Virus record (IMG/VR): IMGVR_UViG_3300025646_000024
Location: 1-64,000 of that record
Reading direction: 5' to 3' (one strand)
Length of the DNA: 64,000 nucleotides
DNA from: a virus
The position numbers and the translations under genes were made by a program. Shown here in pieces: positions 1-6,237 of the stretch; the first letter of the stretch is position 1; each line of letters opens with the position of its first letter. Below the pieces are notes generated by a model. That model searched no databases, was not told the DNA's origin, and saw only the letters and a program-made list of their open reading frames with translations.

Positions 1-102
1 TTTGGTCGTACTCAATTAGATGTGAGTGGTTTTGATGTTGAAGAGATGACCGATGAAGACAAAGAAGAATGGAAGGACTTCTGGGAGAATGACGATGACT
101 GA
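1..102 (+). CDS. 3' end of an unidentified gene
   Basis: An open frame enters from the left edge and ends at TGA 100-102, giving 33 visible C-terminal residues that are strongly acidic (ending WENDDD). The start lies outside the window. The stop overlaps the ATG of the next gene (ATGACTGA), the spacing used by most genes here, which supports it being real. I cannot assign a function from this fragment. Confidence 0.6.
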   Translation, partial: FGRTQLDVSGFDVEEMTDEDKEEWKDFWENDDD

Positions 103-298
103 ACGAGCACAAGAACTACGAGAGATTATCCGTCAGGCACTCTACCGAACTCCTATGACCGAAGAGTGTGAAGTTCCTATTACCGCTTCTGCTTTGAGGT
201 ATGTTGCTGACCGACTCTATACTGACTGGGGAGAACTTCAACACCCAGCATCAGTCATTCATGATATTGCTAATGAATTGGAGGATGATGAACTATGA
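95..298 (+). CDS. Small hypothetical protein (67 aa)
   Basis: The ATG at 95 is chosen over an upstream in-frame ATG at 53 because it overlaps the previous stop, as is usual in this operon. The product is a helical, charged 67-residue protein starting MTERAQELREI and ending in an acidic tail. Its stop overlaps the next ATG at 295. No domain is recognised. It belongs to the early cluster of small accessory proteins. Confidence 0.65.
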   Translation: MTERAQELREIIRQALYRTPMTEECEVPITASALRYVADRLYTDWGELQHPASVIHDIANELEDDEL

Positions 299-588
299 CT
301 GATTATTATGATTTTTTTGTTCCAGAGAACAAGTTTATTGTTCCTGTGACTGTTCTTCTTTCTAATGCTGACCAAGTAAAACTACGAAAGTTCATCAACC
401 TCCATTATCTTGGTGATGAGGATGCTAATGAGTTTGTAGATGGAACTTACAAAGCAAAGTATCCAGAGAAAGAAACCACAGAGTTTCAGAATGCAGTATG
501 GAAAACTAATGTTGGTTATACAGTAAATCTTGCTGTAGAGTTTGATGAGAAAGGTGTCCCTACATTTGAGGTTGTGAAAAATGAATAA
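295..588 (+). CDS. Hypothetical protein (97 aa)
   Basis: Starts with an ATGA overlap on the previous gene. It is a soluble-looking, aromatic and acidic protein with mixed alpha/beta character (for example MTDYYDFFVPENKF, then VGYTVNLAVEFDEKG near the C-terminus). There is no signal peptide or membrane segment. I recognise no family. The dense overlap with both neighbours indicates co-translation in one early operon. Confidence 0.7.
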   Translation: MTDYYDFFVPENKFIVPVTVLLSNADQVKLRKFINLHYLGDEDANEFVDGTYKAKYPEKETTEFQNAVWKTNVGYTVNLAVEFDEKGVPTFEVVKNE

Positions 589-688
589 TCAAGAAGAAAT
601 AGGATGGGCATTACCAGTAGGATTTGTCATCATTAATATTATTGCTATTATTCTTGCTTTAACAGGAAATCTACCAGACGGAGTTTGA
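581..688 (+). CDS. Small single-pass membrane protein (35 aa)
   Basis: A 35-codon gene overlapping the end of the previous CDS by 8 nt and touching the next one. Residues 11-28 form one hydrophobic segment rich in Ile, Val and Leu between a polar N-terminus (MNNQEEIGW) and a short polar tail. This fits a small inner-membrane phage protein. Function unknown; the tight overlaps and clean membrane segment are the only evidence that it is expressed. Confidence 0.5.
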   Translation: MNNQEEIGWALPVGFVIINIIAIILALTGNLPDGV

Positions 689-885
689 TTGTGGTTGAGA
701 AAATTAAGTTTGTTAGTGTAACACGCACTATTTGTCCTAAAACAGGAATTCATTATTTGGATGCCATCGGGGAGGATGGTTTCCATTATATGGCACAAAT
801 GGTTCATAATATCAATAGTGATGAACCCTGGTTATTGTACAAGAAAGTGTGGTATAAAGACCCTCAACACCCCTACGATATTTGA
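685..885 (+). CDS. Hypothetical protein (about 66 aa)
   Basis: No ATG is available at the front. Either TTG at 685, overlapping the previous TGA, or GTG at 691 would start it. The product is a compact beta-rich protein (EKIKFVSVTRTICPKTGIHYLDAIGE) with a single Cys and a C-terminal aromatic stretch. No family recognised. It continues the early operon. Confidence 0.5.
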   Translation: MIVVEKIKFVSVTRTICPKTGIHYLDAIGEDGFHYMAQMVHNINSDEPWLLYKKVWYKDPQHPYDI

Positions 886-897
886 TGGAGAAACCAA

Positions 898-1125
898 ATG
901 AAATTTAATAATGAAGCACTGATTGCTCTGTGTATTATGTCTGGATTTACTCTTATCCTTGCTACCATATTTTCTGGGCTTTCTACTGAAGCACAAAAAC
1001 AAAGTTTGTATCAGAAAACCTACGACAAATCTATGGAATGTCGTATTACTTTCAAAGGTAGAAGTCCAACAGAAGTAAATTCTTATTGTGGTGAAATTCC
1101 TAAACTTGAGGATTTTTTGAAGTAG
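898..1125 (+). CDS. Membrane-anchored small protein (75 aa)
   Basis: A short polar N-terminus (MKFNNEA) is followed by a hydrophobic segment at about residues 8-27 (LIALCIMSGFTLILATIF), which could be an uncleaved signal anchor. A polar domain with two Cys (C49 and C64) that could form a disulphide in the periplasm follows. It is the last gene before the first homing-endonuclease element, and its stop lies immediately upstream of a late promoter. Function unknown. Confidence 0.65.
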   Translation: MKFNNEALIALCIMSGFTLILATIFSGLSTEAQKQSLYQKTYDKSMECRITFKGRSPTEVNSYCGEIPKLEDFLK

Positions 1126-1133
1126 TATAAATA
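1126..1133 (+). promoter_or_regulatory. T4-type late promoter TATAAATA
   Basis: Exact match to the T4 late -10 consensus TATAAATA, starting one base after the stop of the preceding gene. It lies upstream of the left arm of the structured element, so RNA from this site would contain both arms and the terminator hairpin. Confidence 0.6.
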
Positions 1134-1143
1134 CTAATGTCTG

Positions 1144-1223
1144 TTGGTACTGCAATTCTCTACAGACAAGATTAGGTGCTCTTTTGGGCACCTTTTCTAT
1201 TATAAATAATAATGCAGTACCAA
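1144..1223 (+). promoter_or_regulatory. Structured leader of homing endonuclease: inverted repeat enclosing a terminator and a late promoter
   Basis: The perfect 11-bp arms TTGGTACTGCA (1144-1154) and TGCAGTACCAA (1213-1223) enclose a terminator-like hairpin, AGGTGC...GCACCT (1174-1193, followed by TTTTCT), and an exact late promoter TATAAATA (1201-1208). The right arm ends 10 nt before the ATG at 1234. Transcripts entering from upstream could fold the right arm away from ribosomes, whereas RNA started at the internal late promoter lacks the left arm. A second copy of this architecture precedes the GIY-YIG gene at 8353. Confidence 0.7.
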
Positions 1224-1233
1224 TAGAATATAA

Positions 1234-1944
1234 ATGAACTATCTAAAGATATATTGTAACCTTATAAGGAAAGCAGAGAACAGAACTCCTCCTGAAGGTT
1301 ATACAGAAAAACACCATACATTTCCAGTAAGTATCTTTGGAAAAAATAATAGAATTGTAGTGCTTACGGCAAGAGAACATTATGTTGCACACGCACTATT
1401 GGAAAAAATTTGTATTCAAAGATATGGATTGCATCATTATAGAACTAAAAAAATGAATAACGCACATATAATGATAAAATCTAGTGGTTATTGTAACTCT
1501 TATCTATACGAAACTGCTAAAATTAGAAGAAGTGAAAATATGAGGAGAAATCTTCATAGATTAGGTACGAGGCATACAGAAGAAACCAAAAAAATATTAA
1601 GTGAAAAACATAAAGGCAAAACTCATTCAAAAGAAAGTAATGAAAGTAGAAGCAAAAAACTGACAGGAAAAAATAATCATAACTATGGAAAAAGGTGGTG
1701 GAACGATGGAAATGGAAATGAAGTTTTCTCTATTGATTGCCCCCAAAACTGGATTCCTGGTCGCAATGAAGAGGCAAAGAAAATAAGCACAGAAACAAAT
1801 ATAGGTAGAAAATGGTGGAATGATGGCAATGGTAATACTAAATTTTGTAGAGAGTGTCCTGGGAACGGATGGGTCCCTGGAGTGAGTGAAGAAAGAAGAA
1901 AAAATATAAGTAAATCAATGAAAAATTTATCTAAAAAAACTTGA
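1234..1944 (+). CDS. HNH-type homing endonuclease
   Basis: The 236-residue protein opens with an HNH-like motif, YTEKHHTFPVSIFG (about residues 23-36), followed by the H-Y-V-A-H segment typical of cyanophage free-standing HNH enzymes. A NUMOD3-like DNA-binding helix region follows (GTRHTEETKKILSEKHKG, near 110-128). The C-terminal third contains two copies of a GKRWWNDGNGN...C.....W.PG module (about residues 148-175 and 188-218). Such enzymes cut cognate DNA lacking the gene and promote its spread. The high lysine content and low GC of the gene, and its own late promoter, fit a mobile insertion into the early operon. Confidence 0.85.
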   Translation: MNYLKIYCNLIRKAENRTPPEGYTEKHHTFPVSIFGKNNRIVVLTAREHYVAHALLEKICIQRYGLHHYRTKKMNNAHIMIKSSGYCNSYLYETAKIRRSENMRRNLHRLGTRHTEETKKILSEKHKGKTHSKESNESRSKKLTGKNNHNYGKRWWNDGNGNEVFSIDCPQNWIPGRNEEAKKISTETNIGRKWWNDGNGNTKFCRECPGNGWVPGVSEERRKNISKSMKNLSKKT

Positions 1945-1990
1945 ATGGAAATAATATGTTGCTCCACTTTGTAAACTGTCACACTAGCAC

Positions 1991-2019
1991 TTGCGGGTTT
2001 CTTCCTAATCCGTTATGAT
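1991..2019 (+). promoter_or_regulatory. Host-type sigma-70 promoter, TTGCGG-N17-TATGAT
   Basis: The -35 TTGCGG (1991-1996) and -10 TATGAT (2014-2019) are separated by exactly 17 bp. It restarts early transcription downstream of the homing endonuclease gene, ahead of the ATG at 2042. Confidence 0.6.
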
Positions 2020-2041
2020 ACTCCTATCTACAAGAAACATT

Positions 2042-2242
2042 ATGCGTTTGACCGCACACGAACTCGCAGTTATTATTGATACACTCAACCATTCTCTAAT
2101 GGTATCAAACTGGAATGGATATTATACTGCCCAATCAAGGGAAAATGTAAGGAATACGATTGCTGTGATTATGAATGAAATGAGTGTAGAGATTATCACA
2201 GACAAACCAAACTTCACTATTGATGCTGACGCAGGTATTTAA
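2042..2242 (+). CDS. Conserved small phage protein (66 aa)
   Basis: The start is ATG 2042 rather than 2015, because 2015 overlaps the -10 box of the promoter just upstream. The protein begins MRLTAHELAVIIDTLNHSL and is helical. I believe similar small proteins, with the pattern LTAxELAxIIDTLxHSL, are common in T4-like cyanophages, but no function is attached to them. It is the first gene of a long run of overlapping small genes up to 9 kb. Confidence 0.7.
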   Translation: MRLTAHELAVIIDTLNHSLMVSNWNGYYTAQSRENVRNTIAVIMNEMSVEIITDKPNFTIDADAGI

Positions 2243-2243
2243 A

Positions 2244-2459
2244 ATGACTGACATAAAACTCTGTAAGGATTGTAAGCACTACAAGAAAGATTGGTATGCT
2301 CGTATCACTGGATATGGAGACACATTTGATATTTGCGTCAATCCTCATTTGATTGCTGTAAATCCTGTGAGTGGAAAGACCAAAGGTGATTTTTGTGATA
2401 CAATGAGAAAGTATCACGGATGTGGTATGGAAGGTAAGTATTGGGAGGCACGAAAATGA
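2244..2459 (+). CDS. Small cysteine-rich putative zinc-binding protein (71 aa)
   Basis: Starting at ATG 2244, one base after the previous stop, the protein reads MTDIKLCKDCKHYKKDW and carries a CxxC pair (about residues 7-10). Further cysteines lie near 32, 52 and 61. The arrangement suggests a small zinc ribbon, although the ligands are not proven. The CxDCKHY opening is one I associate with many phage and bacterial short proteins of unknown function. The next gene overlaps its stop (ATGA). Confidence 0.7.
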   Translation: MTDIKLCKDCKHYKKDWYARITGYGDTFDICVNPHLIAVNPVSGKTKGDFCDTMRKYHGCGMEGKYWEARK

Positions 2460-2554
2460 GCAAATCTGAAACATTCCTCATTATCTCACAGATTTATTGT
2501 GTAGGTGATCTTATTGTTGAAGGTAAAAAAACATTTTTATATGGTGTGGGATGA
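2456..2554 (+). CDS. Very small hypothetical protein (32 aa)
   Basis: A 32-codon frame that begins inside the stop of the preceding gene and ends inside the start of the following one (ATGA on both sides). The middle is hydrophobic (FLIISQIYCVGDLIV) and might insert in the membrane. Overlap geometry is the main support. Confidence 0.45.
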   Translation: MSKSETFLIISQIYCVGDLIVEGKKTFLYGVG

Positions 2555-2736
2555 AAGAACTTGAAATAGGTTCTAAATGGAAACATAAGACCTCAAATGA
2601 TGTTTATGTTGTGAAAGAACAGTATTCTCATAGAGTAGTGTTAGAGCACGAACTTACTGGTGAAACTGTAAAACTAACTGTGGGACATTTTAACCCTCAA
2701 GGTTTTGATGAGTATGAGTATTATGAAACTAACTAA
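2551..2736 (+). CDS. Small beta-rich protein (61 aa)
   Basis: The sequence MKELEIGSKWKHKTSNDVY followed by VVKEQYSHRVVLEHELTG suggests an SH3-like small beta barrel, as in many short phage proteins that begin with G-x-x-W-x-x-K. It ends with an acidic Tyr-rich tail (EYEYYETN). No specific function is assigned. The start overlaps the previous stop. Confidence 0.65.
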   Translation: MKELEIGSKWKHKTSNDVYVVKEQYSHRVVLEHELTGETVKLTVGHFNPQGFDEYEYYETN

Positions 2737-2824
2737 ACTAATCTTTGATTATAAGTGGTATTATTTGAGGACACTTGAAGAACTGGCACAGGGAGACCCC
2801 ACAAGGTCTCCTATTGCCTTATAA
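2723..2824 (+). CDS. Doubtful 33-aa frame overlapping a hairpin and promoter
   Basis: A short frame, MKLTKLIFDYKWYYLRTLEE..., overlaps the previous gene by 14 nt and ends within the TATAAT at 2820. The 3' half coincides with the hairpin at 2792-2811, so it may be non-coding. Kept only because overlapping micro-genes are the rule here. Confidence 0.25.
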   Translation: MKLTKLIFDYKWYYLRTLEELAQGDPTRSPIAL

Positions 2825-2825
2825 T
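2792..2825 (+). promoter_or_regulatory. Hairpin followed by a consensus -10 TATAAT
   Basis: The perfect 7-bp stem GGAGACC/GGTCTCC (2792-2798 with 2805-2811) is followed 9 nt later by TATAAT (2820-2825). No -35 hexamer is evident at the 17-bp position. This hairpin-then--10 layout recurs at 18.6, 22.8, 23.1, 23.8 and 25.4 kb. It probably separates two transcription units. Confidence 0.5.
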
Positions 2826-2852
2826 ACTCTCGTACACACAAAGGAACATTTT

Positions 2853-2999
2853 ATGGACGATTGGATGCTTGAGTTACGAACTGTTGAGTTAGAGAAGGAT
2901 GTTATATGTGAGACAACTTATCGTAAAATTATTTCCCACGACAACTTTGATTACGATGAACACCTCGTTGATGACAAAATTAGGATGAATTATTTCTGA
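2853..2999 (+). CDS. Small acidic protein (48 aa)
   Basis: ATG 2853 is preceded by AAGGAAC, a plausible ribosome-binding site, and lies downstream of the TATAAT at 2820. The earlier in-frame ATG would sit before that promoter. The product, MDDWMLELRTVELEKDV..., is acidic and mostly helical with no recognised domain. Its TGA overlaps the ATG of the membrane protein that follows. Confidence 0.6.
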   Translation: MDDWMLELRTVELEKDVICETTYRKIISHDNFDYDEHLVDDKIRMNYF

Positions 3000-3199
3000 T
3001 GACTAAAACACAGGTGTTTCAAATTTCTTGGTTTATCATGAAATATGGATTTTTAATTTATGTTTCTTGTCTTTTACTGAACTTGGGTGTCATTATTCCA
3101 TCAATTCTTATTTGGGGTTTTGTTTTTGTTGATTTGGGGTATGAATTTTTAAGAATGGTTGAGTATTATCAACCAACAAACCGTGAGAAAGTAAAATGA
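2999..3199 (+). CDS. Two-pass membrane protein (66 aa)
   Basis: Two hydrophobic segments, at about residues 13-32 (MKYGFLIYVSCLLLNLGVII) and 34-48, are separated by only a short Pro-Ser turn, and a polar, basic C-terminus follows. This fits a small hairpin-like inner-membrane protein. No family recognised. The gene starts inside the stop of the previous gene. Confidence 0.65.
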   Translation: MTKTQVFQISWFIMKYGFLIYVSCLLLNLGVIIPSILIWGFVFVDLGYEFLRMVEYYQPTNREKVK

Positions 3200-3221
3200 C
3201 TGAATACCTGAAACTACGCTA

Positions 3222-3416
3222 ATGCCATTCTTTCCTGATTGCTATGACGAATGGGGTCTTTATAAGATTACCTACGATGGAGACCACAAGATGTATGAAA
3301 TGCTATTTGAGGGCACGGAAGAAGAGTGCCGTGAGTATGCTTATGAGAACTACACAGATAAGGAGCAAGGTGAAATGTGCCTGATGGATTATGAAGCAAG
3401 GGAATGGGATGTATGA
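3222..3416 (+). CDS. Small acidic protein (64 aa)
   Basis: An acidic protein rich in Glu, Asp and Tyr, MPFFPDCYDEWGLYKITYDG..., with the segment EEECREYAYENYT suggestive of a helix. Its predicted charge is strongly negative. Acidic early proteins of this kind sometimes act as inhibitors by mimicking nucleic acid, but nothing here shows that. It overlaps the following gene at ATGA. Confidence 0.6.
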   Translation: MPFFPDCYDEWGLYKITYDGDHKMYEMLFEGTEEECREYAYENYTDKEQGEMCLMDYEAREWDV

Positions 3417-3613
3417 CTAAAGACGAACTCAAGAATTTTGATCCATCAACCGTACAATACTACCAAGTAGCATACAAATGTAACTTTGCCACAGATCCAC
3501 AAGAGTATCGCACACAAAATCATGGTACAATGAGTATGGCACTTGCTTCTGCTCACTTGCTTCATGCACGAGGACAGTTCACTATTATCTCTGTAACACC
3601 AATCTACAAATGA
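3413..3613 (+). CDS. Small hypothetical protein (66 aa)
   Basis: The start at ATG 3413 overlaps the previous TGA and is preferred to an in-frame ATG at 3404. The sequence MTKDELKNFDPSTVQYYQVAYKCNFATD contains a stretch typical of short beta proteins. The C-terminal part, SMALASAHLLHARGQFTIISVTPIY, looks like a helix followed by a strand. The family is not known to me. Confidence 0.6.
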   Translation: MTKDELKNFDPSTVQYYQVAYKCNFATDPQEYRTQNHGTMSMALASAHLLHARGQFTIISVTPIYK

Positions 3614-3792
3614 CTGAACGCAACTTTAAAAAAGAACTTTCTCACTCCGTCTATTATGATATGGAGAATGGGAATGATAGTGAAACAATTGATTATGATT
3701 GTCTGATTGCTATTATTACTGAATTGTGTGATAGAATAGAACAGTTGGAGAAGGACAACGAACTTCTGAAATCTTATGCTTGGGAACAATGA
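3610..3792 (+). CDS. Small acidic coiled-coil-like protein (60 aa)
   Basis: Starts inside the preceding stop. The N-terminal half is polar (MTERNFKKELSHSVYYDMENG). The C-terminal 25 residues, LCDRIEQLEKDNELLKSY, show leucine spacing of a short coiled coil, so it may dimerise. Function unknown. Confidence 0.6.
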   Translation: MTERNFKKELSHSVYYDMENGNDSETIDYDCLIAIITELCDRIEQLEKDNELLKSYAWEQ

Positions 3793-4493
3793 CTGAGCAC
3801 AATTTACCAGATAAAGATGATGCTCCGTGGTTGGATACAACCTATGATGGTTTTATGACCCATGGGGAAATGTTAGAAGTTGCTGCTCAACGAGAAGCAG
3901 AAAACAAAGCACTTGAAGCATTAGACAAACTCCATGAGGAAAATGGTGAAGGTATGAAACAACTTGCCGAACACGAAAGGATCAAAGTCATTCAAACTGC
4001 TTGTGGTGCCATTGACAAATATTCTGATGCACTTAAAGCACTTGCTGAAACTGAAAAGGTAGAGTTGCGAGCAGAATTGGAAGCAAAGAAGAAAGAAAAC
4101 TTTCAGCTGGTTGCTGATGCTTGTATGGTAGAATATGAACAGAAGTATCAGCGTGATGTATTCCCAGTGGATGAATACTGGGTGTATATGATTTCTGAAT
4201 ACTTTGGCACAGGTGAAGGTCAAACTACCTGTATTATGATGACACAGGCAACACCATATGGTGATGACTTCACAGAAGAAAATCGCTATGTGCCTATCAA
4301 CTCTAAGCAGTATCGTGCTGTAAGGGAGTTTCACAAACAGTTTGGCACTTGGTATCTCCATGGTCTGAAGTTCCTCAGTAAAGAAGATTTCTTTGCTGAA
4401 TGTTCATATTACATCCCACCTGTGATGATGAAACTCTCTAATAAGAGTTGCTTCAAAGATTTCTACACCCGTGTTCATTACAATTTCTCATGA
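3789..4493 (+). CDS. Hypothetical protein with long helical N-terminal half (234 aa)
   Basis: The start at ATG 3789 overlaps the stop of the previous gene. Residues 1-110 are Glu/Lys/Ala-rich and probably a long helix or coiled coil (KALEALDKLHEENGEG, ALKALAETEKVELRAELEAKKK). Residues 120-234 are globular and aromatic-rich with several Cys (EYWVYMISEYFGTGEG, FAECSYYIPPVMMKL). I do not recognise the family. It is the largest unassigned protein of this early operon and overlaps its neighbours at both ends. Confidence 0.7.
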   Translation: MTEHNLPDKDDAPWLDTTYDGFMTHGEMLEVAAQREAENKALEALDKLHEENGEGMKQLAEHERIKVIQTACGAIDKYSDALKALAETEKVELRAELEAKKKENFQLVADACMVEYEQKYQRDVFPVDEYWVYMISEYFGTGEGQTTCIMMTQATPYGDDFTEENRYVPINSKQYRAVREFHKQFGTWYLHGLKFLSKEDFFAECSYYIPPVMMKLSNKSCFKDFYTRVHYNFS

Positions 4494-4759
4494 CAAAAAT
4501 CAAATTCAGCGGTCACTCCAAAACAGAACGTGAAGTCGAATTCACTCAAGCAGATAAACATCGTCTGTTTGAACTGATGAAAGAAGAATTCATCGATCAC
4601 ATCACATACTCCAGGTTCAGTAACATCTATCATCCCACAAAAACTGAAAAACAAATCATGGAATTATGTAAAGATTTCGACGTTGATGTAGCATATGATA
4701 AAGATCGTGTAGCATTTTTTACTGAAGTAATTAACAACATGGAGAATACTTATGGATAA
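4490..4759 (+). CDS. Hypothetical protein (89 aa)
   Basis: ATG 4490 overlaps the previous TGA, so the 14 residues that could be added upstream are unlikely to be translated. The product starts MTKIKFSGHSKTEREVEF and is otherwise helical with a Tyr/Phe-rich centre (DHITYSRFSNIYHPTK). No recognised motif. It ends inside the next gene. Confidence 0.6.
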   Translation: MTKIKFSGHSKTEREVEFTQADKHRLFELMKEEFIDHITYSRFSNIYHPTKTEKQIMELCKDFDVDVAYDKDRVAFFTEVINNMENTYG

Positions 4760-4955
4760 AGAACTTTACAACCCTGATGAGTTTCTGCTTGACAACATCA
4801 AATCATTTCACTACGAGGTGATGGATGAAGGTGAGCATGTATGGATGGCATTCTATTTTGAGAATGGTAACACTGGGCACTTGAATATCTTCCGAAACTG
4901 TGGTAAGATTAACACACGCTATGAGGAATGGGTAAATGACGTACAAACTAAATGA
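4752..4955 (+). CDS. Small hypothetical protein (67 aa)
   Basis: Overlaps the preceding gene by 8 nt. MDKELYNPDEFLLDNIKSFHYEV is followed by alternating hydrophobic and polar residues suggesting beta strands (HVWMAFYFENGNTGHLNIFRN). No known family. Confidence 0.55.
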   Translation: MDKELYNPDEFLLDNIKSFHYEVMDEGEHVWMAFYFENGNTGHLNIFRNCGKINTRYEEWVNDVQTK

Positions 4956-5232
4956 GGAAGCAACAGCATTTTCATATACTCGTGAAGAACTCTTTGAGTG
5001 TATCACTAGAATCGTAGCACATCCACATAAGACCATCACAGAACACGACCAATCCCGTGCTCTTGCCATCATGGTAGTGTTTGACGACTATTTCACCAAT
5101 TATACTCAAAGTGATAATAATGGTGGGCATTGTGTTTATGAATGTGATGCTATGGACTTTATTGATTTTGTGAGGTTTAAACTTGGTATCAGTGATTATG
5201 ATGCTGTTGATGTTGATGAGGTTTTGAAATGA
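4936..5232 (+). CDS. Hypothetical acidic protein (98 aa)
   Basis: Overlaps the preceding gene by 20 nt, more than the usual 4, but the ATG at 4936 is the only good start. The protein is helical in its first half (TREELFECITRIVAHPHKTI), then Tyr- and Asp-rich, ending with an acidic tail (DAVDVDEVLK). A single pair of close cysteines or histidines (HCVYEC) might bind metal. Function unknown. Confidence 0.6.
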   Translation: MTYKLNEEATAFSYTREELFECITRIVAHPHKTITEHDQSRALAIMVVFDDYFTNYTQSDNNGGHCVYECDAMDFIDFVRFKLGISDYDAVDVDEVLK

Positions 5233-5459
5233 AACCAACTGAAGCTGGATTTGATGGAGAAAAGGGTGTGAACCTTAATATGTCACATCTACCCGATGGA
5301 GGAATATATAAACTGCGACGTGGCTCTACTCCTCCATGGACATTCAAGGCTAATTTTAAAAATCAGTTAATGTGGCAAGAAATAATACCACCTAGACTTT
5401 TATATTGTAACTCAGATAACCAGTGGTTTGAACTAGATTTTATTCCTATAGAAACATGA
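5229..5459 (+). CDS. Hypothetical protein (76 aa)
   Basis: Starts inside the previous stop. The sequence contains Gly/Pro turns with aromatic residues (HLPDGGIYKLRRGSTPPW) and ends LLYCNSDNQWFELDFIPIET, consistent with a small all-beta protein. No match recognised. The following gene overlaps its TGA. Confidence 0.55.
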   Translation: MKPTEAGFDGEKGVNLNMSHLPDGGIYKLRRGSTPPWTFKANFKNQLMWQEIIPPRLLYCNSDNQWFELDFIPIET

Positions 5460-5809
5460 TTCCTCTCATAAACAAGTGGATAATCGGATTTAAACCGATT
5501 AAGTATACTCCTTTCTGGTATTGGTATCGTCTATTATGTCATCAGGGGTATCGTCTTGATGACAGACATTTGTATGCAGACTTCTGGTATGAATTGAACT
5601 ATGGTTGGTGGACTATGGAGTATGATGCTTTCATCAATGGCCCAGGTACAGAAGAAGCTATGATGGGTATAAGTTCTCCTGATGACCTTCCAGAGACCAT
5701 CTACTTGACAGAAGAAGCTTTTGACTCTATGATGGAGAAGATCAATAATCCAGATCCACCCACACCATTTCTACGACAACTATTATCTCGACCTGCACCC
5801 TGGAATTAA
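5456..5809 (+). CDS. Protein with C-terminal DUF1778/TacA-antitoxin-like segment (117 aa)
   Basis: The first 65 residues are aromatic-rich (YTPFWYWYRLLCHQG). The last 35 read IYLTEEAFDSMMEKINNPDP then TPFLRQLLSRPAPWN, which closely resembles the C-terminal, toxin-binding arm of DUF1778 (TacA-type) antitoxins (pattern L-T-x-x-x-F-x-x-L...NPPxPxxxLRxLLxRPAPW). The ribbon-helix-helix DNA-binding half normally at the N-terminus is absent, and no acetyltransferase toxin is adjacent. A free neutralising arm that blocks a host toxin is one reading. Chance similarity cannot be excluded. Confidence 0.55.
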   Translation: MIPLINKWIIGFKPIKYTPFWYWYRLLCHQGYRLDDRHLYADFWYELNYGWWTMEYDAFINGPGTEEAMMGISSPDDLPETIYLTEEAFDSMMEKINNPDPPTPFLRQLLSRPAPWN

Positions 5810-5813
5810 AATT

Positions 5814-6062
5814 ATGAAACTTACAAAAACACACTTTTGCCTTCCTGAATTTTATACAGCAGATGATGAATCTCCCAACTATAAAGAAGAGTATTTGAAA
5901 AATTGTGAAGAACATGTAATTGCAGTAGCAAAATCTTGTTATTTGATTTCAGATACTACGATTGGCAGTGATTTACTTGATGAATTTGAACACATTTCTG
6001 AACTGAAAAGTATCATTCACGACCTAGGTAAGTACATTGGTAAGAGGTTCTATGAAAGTTAA
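5814..6062 (+). CDS. Small acidic hypothetical protein (82 aa)
   Basis: Four bases after the previous stop. MKLTKTHFCLPEFYTADDESP begins an acidic, mostly helical protein ending HDLGKYIGKRFYES. No known domain. It overlaps the next gene by 11 nt. Confidence 0.55.
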   Translation: MKLTKTHFCLPEFYTADDESPNYKEEYLKNCEEHVIAVAKSCYLISDTTIGSDLLDEFEHISELKSIIHDLGKYIGKRFYES

Positions 6063-6237
6063 AACCCGTGTTATTTTAGAACAAGCAATTGAGGAAGGCG
6101 TGAATCGTGGTTGGCGTCTTGCTCACAAATATACAGAAAATCCTGAAGAACATGTAATCATTGACCGTATCAATGATGCAGTAATGGCTCAAATCTACGA
6201 ATACTTTTCTTTTGAAGATGAACTACACATTTCCTGA
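6052..6237 (+). CDS. Small helical protein (61 aa)
   Basis: ATG 6052 is preferred to a start at 6037, which would overlap the upstream gene more. The sequence VKTRVILEQAIEEGVNRGWRLAHK is strongly helical, with a polar end. I associate the pattern with short conserved phage proteins (IEEGxxRGxRRAHKHxDxP) found next to RNA-repair genes, without known function. It overlaps the start of the RNA ligase gene by 20 nt, so the two are probably coupled. Confidence 0.65.
   Translation: MKVKTRVILEQAIEEGVNRGWRLAHKYTENPEEHVIIDRINDAVMAQIYEYFSFEDELHIS

Noticed and set aside
3921-4361. 146-codon minus-strand frame
   Set aside because: Fully covered by the well-formed + strand gene at 3789-4493; the peptide is a Phe/Cys-rich shadow.
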